From DATCMU01 sp036563245 (lineage in GTDB: Bacteria; Pseudomonadota; Alphaproteobacteria; Rhizobiales; Devosiaceae): a stretch of DNA of 44,137 nt. Made by a program: the position numbers and the translations under genes. Every line of letters begins with the position of its first letter. Position 1 is the stretch's first letter. This document shows positions 1 through 8,309 of this stretch, piece after piece. The notes under the pieces are model-generated. The model worked only from the letters and a program-made list of their open reading frames with translations, made no database searches and was not told the DNA's origin. The stretch lies in NCBI GenBank assembly GCA_036563245.1, contig DATCMU010000026.1, forward strand, positions 1-44,137, given 5' to 3'.

Positions 1-1
1 C

Positions 2-1030
2 GCGGCGGGTGAAGCGGGGCAGACCCACAAAGTCGAAGGGGCGATCATCAGCCCGGGGCTCATCGATCTTCATGCCCATGTCTATTGGGGCGGTACGTCA
101 CTGGGTGTCGACGCTCACGAGATCGCCTTTCGCGGCGGAACGACGACGTTTGTGGATGCCGGCAGCGCCGGCGCGGCAAATCTCGAGGGCTTCAAGCGCC
201 ACGTCATGGAACGCACGACGCCTCGAATTCTGGCGTTCATCAATGTCTCCTTTCCCGGCATCTTCGCCTTCGGCAAGGAGGTGATGGTGGGTGAATGCGA
301 GGATATGAGGCTTCTGAATGCGCGCGCATGCGTGCGGGCGGCGCGGGAGTTTTCCGATGTCGTGGTCGGGGTCAAGGCGCGCGTCGGCTTCAATGCGGGC
401 GGCTCTTCCGGGATTGCCCCGCTCGATATCGCCATCGAAGTGGCCGATGAACTGGACCTGCCAGTCATGGCGCACATAGATTTTCCACCTCCGGGCCGCA
501 AGGAGATACTGTCGCGTTTGCGTCCCGGAGATATTCTCACGCACTGCTTCCGGCCGTTTCCCAATGCGCCGATCGACCGCAACGAGAATGTGCGCGCGGA
601 TATTCTCGAGGCGCGCGAGCGCGGCGTTCTCTTCGATATCGGGCACGGATATGGCGGGTTCGCCTTCAGGTCCGGCAGGGCCGCAATTCGCCAGGGCGTC
701 TTGCCTGATGTCATTTCCAGCGACGTCCATGTCCTCAGCAAGGATGGCCCGGCCCACGACCTGCTCTCGGTCATGAACAAGTTCCGGGCGCTCGGAATGG
801 ATCTCGGGTCGGTAATCCGGGCCGCGACTGTCTCACCGGCCAGGGCAATACGCCGACGCGAGCTTGGAACACTCGCGCCGGGTTCGATCGGCGACGCCAC
901 GGTGCTGCGGATCGAGCCCGGCGCTTTCGAGCATGTCGATGCGGTCGGCGACACGATCATCGCGGAAGATCGGCTGGTCAGCAGCGGCATGGTGCTGGGC
1001 GGGCTTTGGTGGGACGGATCCACGCCATGA
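2..1030 (+). CDS. Amidohydrolase/deacetylase-family metallohydrolase, 5' truncated by the window edge
   Basis: The reading frame is open from base 2, so the start codon and about the first 50 residues lie outside the window. The visible part begins just before PGLIDLHAHVY, the HxH metal motif of the amidohydrolase superfamily. Further ligands follow in order: the Lys of VGVKAR (probable carboxylated bridging Lys), the His of MAHID, the His of LTHCF and the Asp of SSDVHV. Order and spacing fit the dihydroorotase-like COG3964 group, which includes Agrobacterium Atu3266, an enzyme reported to deacetylate acetyl-hydroxy acids. The likely role is hydrolysis of an N- or O-acyl bond on a small organic acid. 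The stop overlaps the next gene's ATG by 4 nt (ATGA), so it heads or belongs to the operon running to 5534. Family assignment is firm; the substrate is not known. Confidence 0.85.
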   Translation, partial: AAGEAGQTHKVEGAIISPGLIDLHAHVYWGGTSLGVDAHEIAFRGGTTTFVDAGSAGAANLEGFKRHVMERTTPRILAFINVSFPGIFAFGKEVMVGECEDMRLLNARACVRAAREFSDVVVGVKARVGFNAGGSSGIAPLDIAIEVADELDLPVMAHIDFPPPGRKEILSRLRPGDILTHCFRPFPNAPIDRNENVRADILEARERGVLFDIGHGYGGFAFRSGRAAIRQGVLPDVISSDVHVLSKDGPAHDLLSVMNKFRALGMDLGSVIRAATVSPARAIRRRELGTLAPGSIGDATVLRIEPGAFEHVDAVGDTIIAEDRLVSSGMVLGGLWWDGSTP

Positions 1031-2169
1031 CGGCCACGATGTATGCCTATGCCTGGGACCTGGCGGATGAAGGCGTCGCAGAGGTCATCGGCAGGTTGCG
1101 TGACGCCGGCCTGGACGGCATTGCGCTGGCGACGAGCTATCATGCCGGCAAGTTCATTCGTCCGCACGCGCGGGGTCGAAAAGTCTTTTTTACCGAGGAC
1201 GGTACGGTTTACTTCAGGCCGGATGAAAGCCGATACGGCCGGCTGAAGCCCCGGGTCAACTCCCTTGTGGCCGAGTTCGACGTGATGCGGGAAGTGGCGA
1301 CCGCGGACCCCGATCTCCGCCAGGTCGGCTGGACCGTGGGGCTGCACAATACACCACTCGGAATGGCCTATCCCGATGTTGCCGCGCGCAATGCGTTTGG
1401 TGACCCGCTCTACAATTCGCTTTGCCCCTCCCAGCCCGACGCCCGCGAGTATCTCGTTGCGTTGTGCGCCGATATCGGCGCCAACTACCCGGTGGCCGAG
1501 ATCGCACTGGAGGCGCCAGGCTGGCAGGCCTCGCGCCACGGACACCACCATGAATTCGAACTTATCGCGCTCAGCCCGCGGGTTGAAGCGATGCTGGGCA
1601 TGTGCTTTTGCGATGCGTGCCTCAACGCGGCAGCGACCGATGGCATCGACATCAGGTCGCTCCATGCGCAAACGCGCAAGGAGCTCGAGACCTTTCTGGC
1701 CGAGGGAACCGAGCCCGCCAGCGATCCATTGGCCGATCCCGACTGGCAGGCCTTCATCGACTGGCGTAGTCGGGTCGTGAGCGGTCTGGTCGCAGAAATC
1801 CGCGCCGAGCTTTCGCCCGGGGTGGGGTTGGCGGTCATCCCCACGGTGCTGTCACCGAACCGTGAGTGCTGGGTAGAGGGAAGCGATCTGGGAAGGTTGG
1901 CTGCGGCGGCGGACCGCCTCGAAATTCCCGCTTATCAGACCGGTGTGGAAGCGATCGCCGCCGATGTTGCAGACGTGCGCACCGCCACCGGGGCGGACGC
2001 TCGCCTCGGCTTCATCCTGCGACCCACTTATCCGAACCTTTCCGGCGCCGGCGAGGTGACAGGTGCCGTGAAGGCACTGCGCGCCGTGGGAGCCGAATCC
2101 ATCGCCTTCTACAATTACGGACATATGCGGCTTGAATCCCTCGACTGGATTCGCACCGCGCTGTCCTGA
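1027..2169 (+). CDS. TIM-barrel protein of unknown function with a CFCDAC motif
   Basis: 380 residues from the ATG that overlaps the previous stop (ATGA); a longer in-frame start at 1006 is possible but would overlap the amidohydrolase more deeply. I do not recognise a named family. Visible features are a probable beta/alpha-barrel start (MYAYAWDL), a His-rich run near residues 171-175 and the motif C193-F-C195-D-A-C198. Such CxCxxC segments occur in glycoside-hydrolase-like barrels annotated as putative glycosyl hydrolases. No signal peptide is present, so it should be cytoplasmic. Position between an amidohydrolase and an SDR suggests it acts on the same small substrate. It could be a hydrolase, isomerase or lyase; the sequence alone does not decide. 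Confidence 0.7.
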   Translation: MTATMYAYAWDLADEGVAEVIGRLRDAGLDGIALATSYHAGKFIRPHARGRKVFFTEDGTVYFRPDESRYGRLKPRVNSLVAEFDVMREVATADPDLRQVGWTVGLHNTPLGMAYPDVAARNAFGDPLYNSLCPSQPDAREYLVALCADIGANYPVAEIALEAPGWQASRHGHHHEFELIALSPRVEAMLGMCFCDACLNAAATDGIDIRSLHAQTRKELETFLAEGTEPASDPLADPDWQAFIDWRSRVVSGLVAEIRAELSPGVGLAVIPTVLSPNRECWVEGSDLGRLAAAADRLEIPAYQTGVEAIAADVADVRTATGADARLGFILRPTYPNLSGAGEVTGAVKALRAVGAESIAFYNYGHMRLESLDWIRTALS

Positions 2170-2188
2170 AAACGGGGAGAACAACGCC

Positions 2189-2980
2189 ATGGCACGCCAT
2201 GCCGGAACAGTCGCGGTCGTCACGGGCGGGGGACACGGCATTGGCCGCGCCATCGCCCAGCGGCTCGGGTCGGAAGGCGCGAAGGTCGCGGTTCTCGAAG
2301 TCAATGAAGATCGCGGACGGGAAACGGTCGCATTGCTCCAGGAGCAAGGCGTCGAATCCGCCTTCGTGAAAGCCGACATCTGCGATCCCGGGGAGGTCGA
2401 AACGGCGTTCGATGAGGCGGCGTCGGCGCTGGGGTCGATATCCTTGCTCGTCAATAATGCGGCCTTCACCGACGCCGGGCGCCTCAGCGACATCTCGCTG
2501 CAGGCCTGGCATCGCGAAATCGACGTCAATCTCAATGGCACCTACCACTGCGTTCGCGCCATCGTGCCGCGCATGAAGGCTGTGGGTGGCGGCGCAATCG
2601 TCAATATCTCGTCTGTCAACGGATTGCGGTATTTCGGCAATCCCAGCTACAGCGCCGCCAAGGCTGGCATCATCAATCTGACCCAGTCGGTCGCCAGCGA
2701 ATACGGCGCGGACGGGATCCGTTGCAATGCGGTGTGCCCCGGTTCGGTGCGCACCGACAACGAAACCTGGACAATTCGCCAGCAGCGCGACCCTGACGTC
2801 TTCAGGAAACTCGGGCGGTGGTACCCACTGGGGCGCGTGGCGGAGCCTGATGACATCGCCAGGGCCGTCTCGTTTCTGGGGTCCGATGAGGCCGCATACA
2901 TCACTGGTGTCGTGCTGCCGGTGGATGGAGGGCTTCTGGCCGGCATGAACGTAATGATCGACGAGTTCATTCTCGAATAA
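2189..2980 (+). CDS. SDR-family NAD(P)-dependent oxidoreductase
   Basis: 263 residues. Start at ATG 2189 is chosen for the GGGGAGA ribosome-binding site at 2174-2180; an upstream in-frame ATG at 2132 would lie inside the previous gene. Classical short-chain dehydrogenase features are present: dinucleotide loop TGGGHGIG, NNAA in place of NNAG, the catalytic Ser of NISS, the YSAAK Tyr-Lys pair, and CPGSVRT after the active site. The C-terminus ends with the usual PVDGG segment plus a 15-residue extension. It should oxidise a secondary alcohol or reduce a carbonyl on the operon's substrate. It sits 19 nt after the TIM-barrel gene and 13 nt before the cyclodeaminase-family gene. Fold and cofactor class are sure; substrate is unknown. 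Confidence 0.88.
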   Translation: MARHAGTVAVVTGGGHGIGRAIAQRLGSEGAKVAVLEVNEDRGRETVALLQEQGVESAFVKADICDPGEVETAFDEAASALGSISLLVNNAAFTDAGRLSDISLQAWHREIDVNLNGTYHCVRAIVPRMKAVGGGAIVNISSVNGLRYFGNPSYSAAKAGIINLTQSVASEYGADGIRCNAVCPGSVRTDNETWTIRQQRDPDVFRKLGRWYPLGRVAEPDDIARAVSFLGSDEAAYITGVVLPVDGGLLAGMNVMIDEFILE

Positions 2981-2993
2981 AGAGGGCAGCGAA

Positions 2994-3971
2994 ATGGTTC
3001 TGGTCATATCTGAAAAGCTCGCCCGCGAACTCGTGAGCGTAGAGGAAGCGATATTCGCGGTCGAACAGACATTCGCGGCCATGGCGCGGGGCGATGCCCG
3101 CAACTACCCGGTGGTGCGCGAGGTTCTGGGTTATCAGGATGCCGTTTTCGGCGTGAAGACGGGTGCCGACACCGGCGCGCCGCTTCTCGGGCTCAAGGCC
3201 GGTGGCTACTGGCCTCATAACCTGGAAAAGGGGCAGACCAATCATCAGTCCTCGACCTTGCTGTTCGATCCGGAAACCGGGCGCGCCTCGGCGCTGGTGA
3301 GCGCGAACTACCTGACAGGGGTGCGCACGGGCGCAGCAAGCGCAATCGCCACCAAATACCTCTCGCGCCCCGAGGCAGCGGTCCTAGGCCTGATCGGGAC
3401 GGGCGGGCAGTCCGGCTATCAGCTCCTGGCGACCCTTGCGGTGCGCGACATAAGGAGAGTGCATGCCTGGGACCCGTCAGCCGACAATATCGCCAGGTTC
3501 GGCAAGATCGTTACTGACCTCGGGCTGGAATTCATCCCCGAGGCTGAACGCGAAGACGTCGTCGGGGCCGCCGATGTGCTCATCACGGTCACCCCATCGC
3601 AGAAGGCGCTGGTCGAAAAGGCCTGGGTGCGCCCGGGTACCCACATCAGCGCAATGGGCGCCGACACCAGGGGTAAGCAGGAACTGGATCCGGCAATCGT
3701 GGCGTCGGCATCCGTTTTCGTCGACGAAGTGGCGCAGGCCATCTCCATCGGGGAATGCCAGCACGCCCATGCCGCCGGTCTCATCGGGGAAGAGACGATC
3801 AAGGGCACAATCGGGGCGGTGATCGCAGGTTTGTGCGAGGGGCGAACCACTGACGGCGAAATCACCCTGTTCGATGGAACCGGCGTGGCCTTGCAGGATC
3901 TGGTCGTCGCGCAATTGGCCGTCCGGCTGGCTTCGGAGAAGGGCATCGGAAGCGAAGTTGACTATTCCTAG
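2994..3971 (+). CDS. Ornithine cyclodeaminase / mu-crystallin family enzyme
   Basis: 325 residues. The Rossmann motif GLIGTGGQSGYQ near the middle binds NAD(P). GADTRGKQELD matches the region carrying the catalytic Asp in ornithine cyclodeaminase, and FDGTGVALQD is the typical C-terminal family signature. Members act as ornithine cyclodeaminases, ketimine reductases, alanine dehydrogenases or iminosuccinate reductases (BhcD). The neighbouring RidA and PLP dehydratase/aldolase-type enzyme both fit imine or enamine chemistry, so ketimine/imine reduction is a better guess here than ornithine cyclisation. It lies 13 nt after the SDR gene in an apparent operon. Confidence 0.85.
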   Translation: MVLVISEKLARELVSVEEAIFAVEQTFAAMARGDARNYPVVREVLGYQDAVFGVKTGADTGAPLLGLKAGGYWPHNLEKGQTNHQSSTLLFDPETGRASALVSANYLTGVRTGAASAIATKYLSRPEAAVLGLIGTGGQSGYQLLATLAVRDIRRVHAWDPSADNIARFGKIVTDLGLEFIPEAEREDVVGAADVLITVTPSQKALVEKAWVRPGTHISAMGADTRGKQELDPAIVASASVFVDEVAQAISIGECQHAHAAGLIGEETIKGTIGAVIAGLCEGRTTDGEITLFDGTGVALQDLVVAQLAVRLASEKGIGSEVDYS

Positions 3972-3993
3972 TCGCGAAAGAGGAGAGACAAGC

Positions 3994-4386
3994 GTGTCGA
4001 TAGAACGCATTGGTGCAATTCCGGGCGCGAGCACGGGTGACAAGCCCCCATACGCCAAGGTCGTCAGGGCCGGGGACTTCTATTTTGTCTCCGGGCAGGT
4101 GCCAGCGGATGCCAACGGCGCGCTGGTGGGCGGCGGAATCGCCGAACAGACCCGTCAGGCCATACGCAACCTGGAAGCGGCACTCAAGCTGGTGGACCTT
4201 GGGCTGCCCGATGTCGTCAAGGTCACCGCATGGTTGGACGATCCGCGCGATTTCGGTGCGTTCAACAAGGTCTATGCCGAGTTTTTCGGCGCAGCATTGC
4301 CGGCCCGCTCCTGTGTCCGTGCCGAGATGATGGTGGACTGCAAGGTCGAAATCGAAGCGGTCGCCTATTCGCCGGCAACCGCGTAG
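3994..4386 (+). CDS. RidA family enamine/imine deaminase
   Basis: 130 residues from GTG 3994, chosen because AGGAGAGA at 3981-3988 is well placed; a longer frame would run into the preceding gene. Segments FYFVSGQVPAD, TRQAIRNLEAAL, and the C-terminal PARSCVRAEMMVDCKVEIEA are RidA hallmarks, with the conserved Arg (PARS or VRAE) that binds the substrate carboxylate. RidA proteins hydrolyse reactive enamines/imines such as 2-aminoacrylate to keto acids. Position directly before a PLP enzyme of the D-serine dehydratase fold suggests that it removes an enamine product made in this pathway. Confidence 0.88.
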   Translation: MSIERIGAIPGASTGDKPPYAKVVRAGDFYFVSGQVPADANGALVGGGIAEQTRQAIRNLEAALKLVDLGLPDVVKVTAWLDDPRDFGAFNKVYAEFFGAALPARSCVRAEMMVDCKVEIEAVAYSPATA

Positions 4387-4427
4387 CCTTGGTCAACAGA
4401 AACAGTCGAATCGCAGGATCCAGACAA

Positions 4428-5534
4428 ATGGATGATTTCCCCGACGCCCTGAAAGCGCGAATGATCCGTTTGGACAGGAGCCTTGAGACACTCGAGACGC
4501 CGGCCGTTCTCGTCGATGTCGACGTGGCGGAAGCCAATCTGGCACGGTGGCAGGTGCGCACCCGGCTTGCCGGGCTGGCCAACCGTCCGCACATCAAGAC
4601 GCACCGCTCGACGGCCTGGGCGCTAAGGCAGATTGAACTGGGAGCCGTGGGCATCACCTGCCAGACCGTGGGCGAAGCAGAAGTGATGGTCGATGCCGGC
4701 ATCACGGACATCTTCCTGACGACCAACACGCTCGGGGCGGCAAAGCTGGCTCGTCTTGGTGCGCTCGCTCGCAGATGCAGGCTGAGCGTGGTGGCGGACA
4801 GTCCCCATGTGGTCGCGGCGGTTGCGGGCGCCGCCGTTGCGGCAGAGGCCGAGATCACTGTTCTTGTCGAATGCGACACCGGGGGCCAGAGGTGCGGGCT
4901 GACCGATCCCGGTGCGATAGCCAGCCTCGGTCGCGTGATCGCGGAAACGGCAAACCTGCGTTTTGGTGGCTTGATGACCTATCCAGCGGCAGGAAAGCGT
5001 CACCAGTCCGAAGTGGCGCTGAAGGCGGCCCTTCAGGCGTGTGAGGGAGCCGGGCTCGACGTGCCTGTGGTATCGAGCGGCGGGACGCCGGACATGTGGA
5101 GCGACGAGGGATTGGCGCCAGTAACCGAGTATCGGGCAGGCACCTATATCTACAACGATCGGTCCCTTGTTGCCCGAGGCGCCGCCAAACCCGAGGAGTG
5201 CGCCCTGACCGTGCTGGCAACCGTGGTGAGCCGCCCGACGCCCGATCGCGCCATTCTCGACGCCGGCTCGAAGGCGTTGACAAGCGATCTGCTCGGCCTT
5301 GAGGGCCATGGCACGATCCTGCAGCATCCGGAGGCCGTCATCTATCAGCTCAATGAGGAACACGGGCTGGTCGATGTGTCCAAGTGCAAGGTGCAACCCC
5401 AGGTCGGCGACCGCGTCAACGTGTTGCCTAATCACGTCTGCGTGGTCGTCAATCTCTTTGACCAGGTGAACCTGTTATCGAACGGGCAGCTCATCGGGGG
5501 CCTTCCAGTCGATGCGCGCGGGCGCTCGAACTGA
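4428..5534 (+). CDS. Metal-activated PLP enzyme, D-serine dehydratase / D-threonine aldolase (DSD1) family
   Basis: 368 residues; ATG 4428 gives the usual N-terminus (LETPAVLVDVD). HIKTHR at residues 55-60 carries the Schiff-base Lys57 of the alanine-racemase-type barrel. GEAEVMVDAGITDIFLT and VVSSGGTPDMW are typical of the family. Near the C-terminus PNHVC puts His336 and Cys338 at the metal-site position; eukaryotic D-serine dehydratases have His-x-Cys there whereas D-threonine aldolases have His-x-Asp. That points to dehydratase-like chemistry, but beta-hydroxyaspartate aldolase (BhcC) belongs to the same fold and cannot be excluded. It is the last gene of the operon, 41 nt after RidA. Confidence 0.82.
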   Translation: MDDFPDALKARMIRLDRSLETLETPAVLVDVDVAEANLARWQVRTRLAGLANRPHIKTHRSTAWALRQIELGAVGITCQTVGEAEVMVDAGITDIFLTTNTLGAAKLARLGALARRCRLSVVADSPHVVAAVAGAAVAAEAEITVLVECDTGGQRCGLTDPGAIASLGRVIAETANLRFGGLMTYPAAGKRHQSEVALKAALQACEGAGLDVPVVSSGGTPDMWSDEGLAPVTEYRAGTYIYNDRSLVARGAAKPEECALTVLATVVSRPTPDRAILDAGSKALTSDLLGLEGHGTILQHPEAVIYQLNEEHGLVDVSKCKVQPQVGDRVNVLPNHVCVVVNLFDQVNLLSNGQLIGGLPVDARGRSN

Positions 5535-5642
5535 CCGGGCTGGCGCTTCTATCACGCGTTACGCCCTTGTGGTCCCTCTTGCGAGGACATGAAGTGCGCC
5601 GGACATTCTGGTAGTTTCATCCCTCGATCAAGGGAGCATGCC

Positions 5643-6362
5643 ATGTCCGCCAATAATCGAAGGCCCGAAGAAGTCGCCGGGCCGAAGGATGAGGGCAATC
5701 CCCCTCAGCCCGGATCGCTGCCAAGCATCGAACCCTCACACAACGGGCCACTGATCGTCCGGAACGTCGCACGGCTTGCCAACTCCAAAGGTGAGGCCCT
5801 TGAGACGTCGAGCCGAATTGAGCTTTGCCGTTGCGGCGGTTCGCGCAACAAGCCGTTCTGCGATGGGACGCATGAAACCCGGGGCTACAGTAGCGAACGG
5901 ATTGCCGACGGGACGCATGACAGGGTGGATGACTTTGCCGGTCGCCAGGTGACCGTGCATTTTAATGCGCAGCAGTGCTCGGGCGCCGGCGAGTGCGCCA
6001 GGGGTCTGCCGTCGGTCTTCCGTGACCGCGACATCCTTGGGAAGGTGATGGGCAAGCCCTGGATCCAGCCTGATCGGGAGGATGCCGATCGTGTCGTTGA
6101 GGTGATCGACCGGTGTCCGTCCGGTGCGTTGCGCTACACACGCCAGGGTCGGACGGGCCCCGAGCATGCCGATCCGCCGGGCATCCGCATTCGCCGGGAT
6201 GGCCCCTATGAGGTGCGCGGCAGCATTGAACTGCAGACTTCGTTCTGGCCAGCCGGTGCGCGGCGGGAAATCTACGCGCTTTGCCGGTGCGGCGCTTCAC
6301 GAAACAAGCCCTTTTGCGACGGCTCTCACCACCGCATTGGCTTCCGGGATCCGAAAAACTGA
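5643..6362 (+). CDS. CDGSH iron-sulfur protein with a central Fer4_19 (YjdI-like) domain
   Basis: 239 residues; ATG 5643 follows AGGGAG at 5631-5636. Two CDGSH motifs are visible, LCRCGGSRNKPFCDGTH near the N-terminus and LCRCGASRNKPFCDGSH near the C-terminus; each has three Cys and one His able to hold a 2Fe-2S cluster. Between them lies VTVHFNAQQCSGAGECARG...DRCPSGALRY, the divergent 4Fe-4S-type domain seen in YjdI. One polypeptide could therefore carry three clusters. No signal peptide or membrane segment is present. It stands alone and convergent with the cbb3 operon. Electron transfer or cluster delivery is plausible; no specific role is demonstrated for this architecture. Confidence 0.87.
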   Translation: MSANNRRPEEVAGPKDEGNPPQPGSLPSIEPSHNGPLIVRNVARLANSKGEALETSSRIELCRCGGSRNKPFCDGTHETRGYSSERIADGTHDRVDDFAGRQVTVHFNAQQCSGAGECARGLPSVFRDRDILGKVMGKPWIQPDREDADRVVEVIDRCPSGALRYTRQGRTGPEHADPPGIRIRRDGPYEVRGSIELQTSFWPAGARREIYALCRCGASRNKPFCDGSHHRIGFRDPKN

Positions 6363-6414
6363 CGGCTCCGGGCTCCGGGTGCGCACTCAAATCCGTGTTG
6401 GCGGCGGACCTGAT

Positions 6415-7230
6415 CTAGCGGTCTGCGTCTCGCATCGCGGCAAATGCGTGCCATGTGGCGTGGCCGAGAACCGGGAAGATCACGATCATGCCGAGCAGGC
6501 CGGTGGCCACGCTGAGCGCAAACAGGCCCACCACGATTGCCGCCCAGGTCAGCATGACGCCCAGATTGTTCCAGACCAGCGCCATGCTTTGGCCCATTGC
6601 CGTCAACGCATCCGTCTCTTCGACGAGCAATCGGGGAACGGCGAATACGCTGATCGCAAAGGCGAAAGCGGCGAACAGGCCACCGACGAGGCTGCCCACG
6701 ACCAGAAGCGCCCAACCGCTGGGGGTTCCGAAAAGAATGGGCGGAATGCCGTCAAGCCCGGGGAATGGGCGGAACCCGAAGAACAGGGCGTAGAGCAGGA
6801 CCGCGGCGCGATTCCAGAGGATCATGAGCAGGCACAGCAGCAGTCCCACGAAGACGATCTGGCCACCCGAACGAATGCTGACGAACATCATGTCGGCCAG
6901 TCTGACGGGCGATTGCGTCGAGAGGCGCCTGCTTTTCTCATAAAGACCCGTGGCCGCCAATGGCGCGACCACCAGGAAACCCGACAGGGCTGGGAACAGC
7001 AGGAACCCGTATCCCAGCCCAACAAGACCCAGGATCACGGCAATCGACACGGCGAAGACCAGTAGCCCATAAACCAGGCTTGGCATTGGGCTGCGAATGA
7101 AGTCCTGCCAACCCGCGTTCAGCCAGCCCAGAGCGGCAGCGGGGGGGACGGCGCGGCGCCAGTCCGTCCTCGCTGGTGCGATGGGCGGAATGACCGGTGG
7201 AAGCGTGTCCGCATCTGTTTGAGTGGTCAT
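6415..7230 (-). CDS. DUF2189 integral membrane protein
   Basis: 271 residues with about six hydrophobic segments (for example PSLVYGLLVFAVSIAVIL, GGQIVFVGLLLCLLMIL and GWALLVVGSLVGGLFAAF). The N-terminal stretch ALGWLNAGWQDFIRSPMPSLVYG is characteristic of DUF2189. AAGGAGG lies just upstream of the ATG at 7230. It is the last gene of the ccoNOQP transcription unit, 18 nt after a small membrane-protein gene. DUF2189 genes are often found beside cbb3 oxidase genes in alphaproteobacteria, so a role in oxidase assembly or the same regulon is likely; its biochemistry is unknown. Confidence 0.8.
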   Translation of the reverse strand: MTTQTDADTLPPVIPPIAPARTDWRRAVPPAAALGWLNAGWQDFIRSPMPSLVYGLLVFAVSIAVILGLVGLGYGFLLFPALSGFLVVAPLAATGLYEKSRRLSTQSPVRLADMMFVSIRSGGQIVFVGLLLCLLMILWNRAAVLLYALFFGFRPFPGLDGIPPILFGTPSGWALLVVGSLVGGLFAAFAFAISVFAVPRLLVEETDALTAMGQSMALVWNNLGVMLTWAAIVVGLFALSVATGLLGMIVIFPVLGHATWHAFAAMRDADR

Positions 7231-7248
7231 GGGAGGCCTCCTTCGTCT

Positions 7249-7434
7249 TCAGCAGGACGGTTGCGCGGCCTGGAACCGCCCGTCGTGCCCGGTCGTCTTG
7301 AGGTGGGAAACGCATTCGGGTTGCGATTGCACGGATGTCCAGACGAGATGGGTGTTTGCGGCGGCAAACAGGCCCAGGACGACCAGCGCGCCCAGCGAAA
7401 CCCAGAGTCTTGTCCTGGCTTGCATGCTCGTCAT
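7249..7434 (-). CDS. Small membrane protein, 61 aa, coupled to ccoP
   Basis: A short frame from ATG 7434 to TGA 7249. The ATG overlaps the ccoP stop by 4 nt (ATGA), the arrangement expected for translational coupling. The protein begins MTSMQARTRLW, has one hydrophobic segment (residues about 11-26, VSLGALVVLGLFAAAN), then a short periplasmic or cytoplasmic tail with two Cys (C41 and C61, the last residue). I do not recognise a family. Single-pass topology, size and position after ccoP suggest an accessory subunit or assembly factor of the oxidase. The tight overlap on one side and an 18-nt gap to DUF2189 on the other support a real gene. Confidence 0.65.
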   Translation of the reverse strand: MTSMQARTRLWVSLGALVVLGLFAAANTHLVWTSVQSQPECVSHLKTTGHDGRFQAAQPSC

Positions 7435-8309
7435 TGACGGCGGCCGAGGTCGGTGACGTAGAGCGCCAGCACCTTGCGGTCGGTTTCGCACAGGCGCTGC
7501 TCCCAGGTGGGCATGTGGCCTTCCCGGCCGTTGAAGACCGTGCGGTAGATGGAATCCCGGTCGCCGCCATAAAGCCAGAACCCGTCCGTCAGATCCGGCG
7601 CTCCAATGTCGGGATTTCCGGTGGCGTCTTCTCCGTGGCACGCCGCGCAGTTTTCAGCGAACACGGTGGCACCCGAGGTGAGGCGGGCCGGAGCTATCCC
7701 GGCATCCCCGGCGTCATGGGAAAGCGAATAGACGTAATCCGCGACCTCTGCGATTGCGTTACGGTCCAGCATTCCGTCGCGGCCCCAGGCCGGCATCTGC
7801 GAAGCGCGGCTCTCCGGGTGCCCGGAATTCACGCCCACTCGGATCGTCTCGAACACGTCTTGCGGCGTTCCACCCCAGAGCCACGCCCTGTCGGTGAGGT
7901 TCGGGAAGCCCGGACCGCCGGTCGCGTCTGCACCGTGGCAGGCAGCGCAATTGTCGCCGAACAGGGTGTGGCCGGTCTCCCTGACATCGCGCATCAGGCC
8001 GGCATCTGCCGCTATGGTGATGAAATCCTCGTTGTCGATCCGGGTCGTCCAGATCGCGCGCTCCTGCGCGGCCGTGCGCAGCCCTGCGGCCACATCGTGT
8101 CGGACGTCGGCGCCGAGCAGGCCCCTGGTGTAGGTCGTGCCCAGCGGCCATGCGGGCATCAATATCCACCACAGAACGGCAAACATGACGGCAGCGGTGA
8201 GGAAGGCCCAAACGGGCCAGGGAACGGCGGTATTGAGTTCCTTGATGCCGTTCCACTCGTGGCCGGTCGTGCCGTGGCCGGTATGAGGGTCGCGTTCGAT
8301 TACCGCCAT
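7431..8309 (-). CDS. ccoP: cbb3-type cytochrome c oxidase subunit III (diheme)
   Basis: 292 residues. One N-terminal membrane segment (about residues 31-52, WPVWAFLTAAVMFAVLWW) anchors a periplasmic domain with two c-type heme sites, C121-AA-C124-H125 and C221-AA-C224-H225. Axial methionines are probably in QMPAW and HMPTW. CcoP passes electrons to CcoO/CcoN in the high-affinity terminal oxidase. Its start overlaps ccoQ by 10 nt and its stop overlaps the small downstream gene by 4 nt, so the whole unit looks translationally coupled. Confidence 0.96.
   Translation of the reverse strand: MAVIERDPHTGHGTTGHEWNGIKELNTAVPWPVWAFLTAAVMFAVLWWILMPAWPLGTTYTRGLLGADVRHDVAAGLRTAAQERAIWTTRIDNEDFITIAADAGLMRDVRETGHTLFGDNCAACHGADATGGPGFPNLTDRAWLWGGTPQDVFETIRVGVNSGHPESRASQMPAWGRDGMLDRNAIAEVADYVYSLSHDAGDAGIAPARLTSGATVFAENCAACHGEDATGNPDIGAPDLTDGFWLYGGDRDSIYRTVFNGREGHMPTWEQRLCETDRKVLALYVTDLGRRQ

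Noticed and set aside
115..1671. Long minus-strand open frame (518 codons) opposite the amidohydrolase and TIM-barrel genes
   Set aside because: It is antisense to two genes with clear family motifs or operon overlaps, and its translation is low-complexity Arg/Ser/Pro-rich, as expected for shadows in GC-rich DNA.
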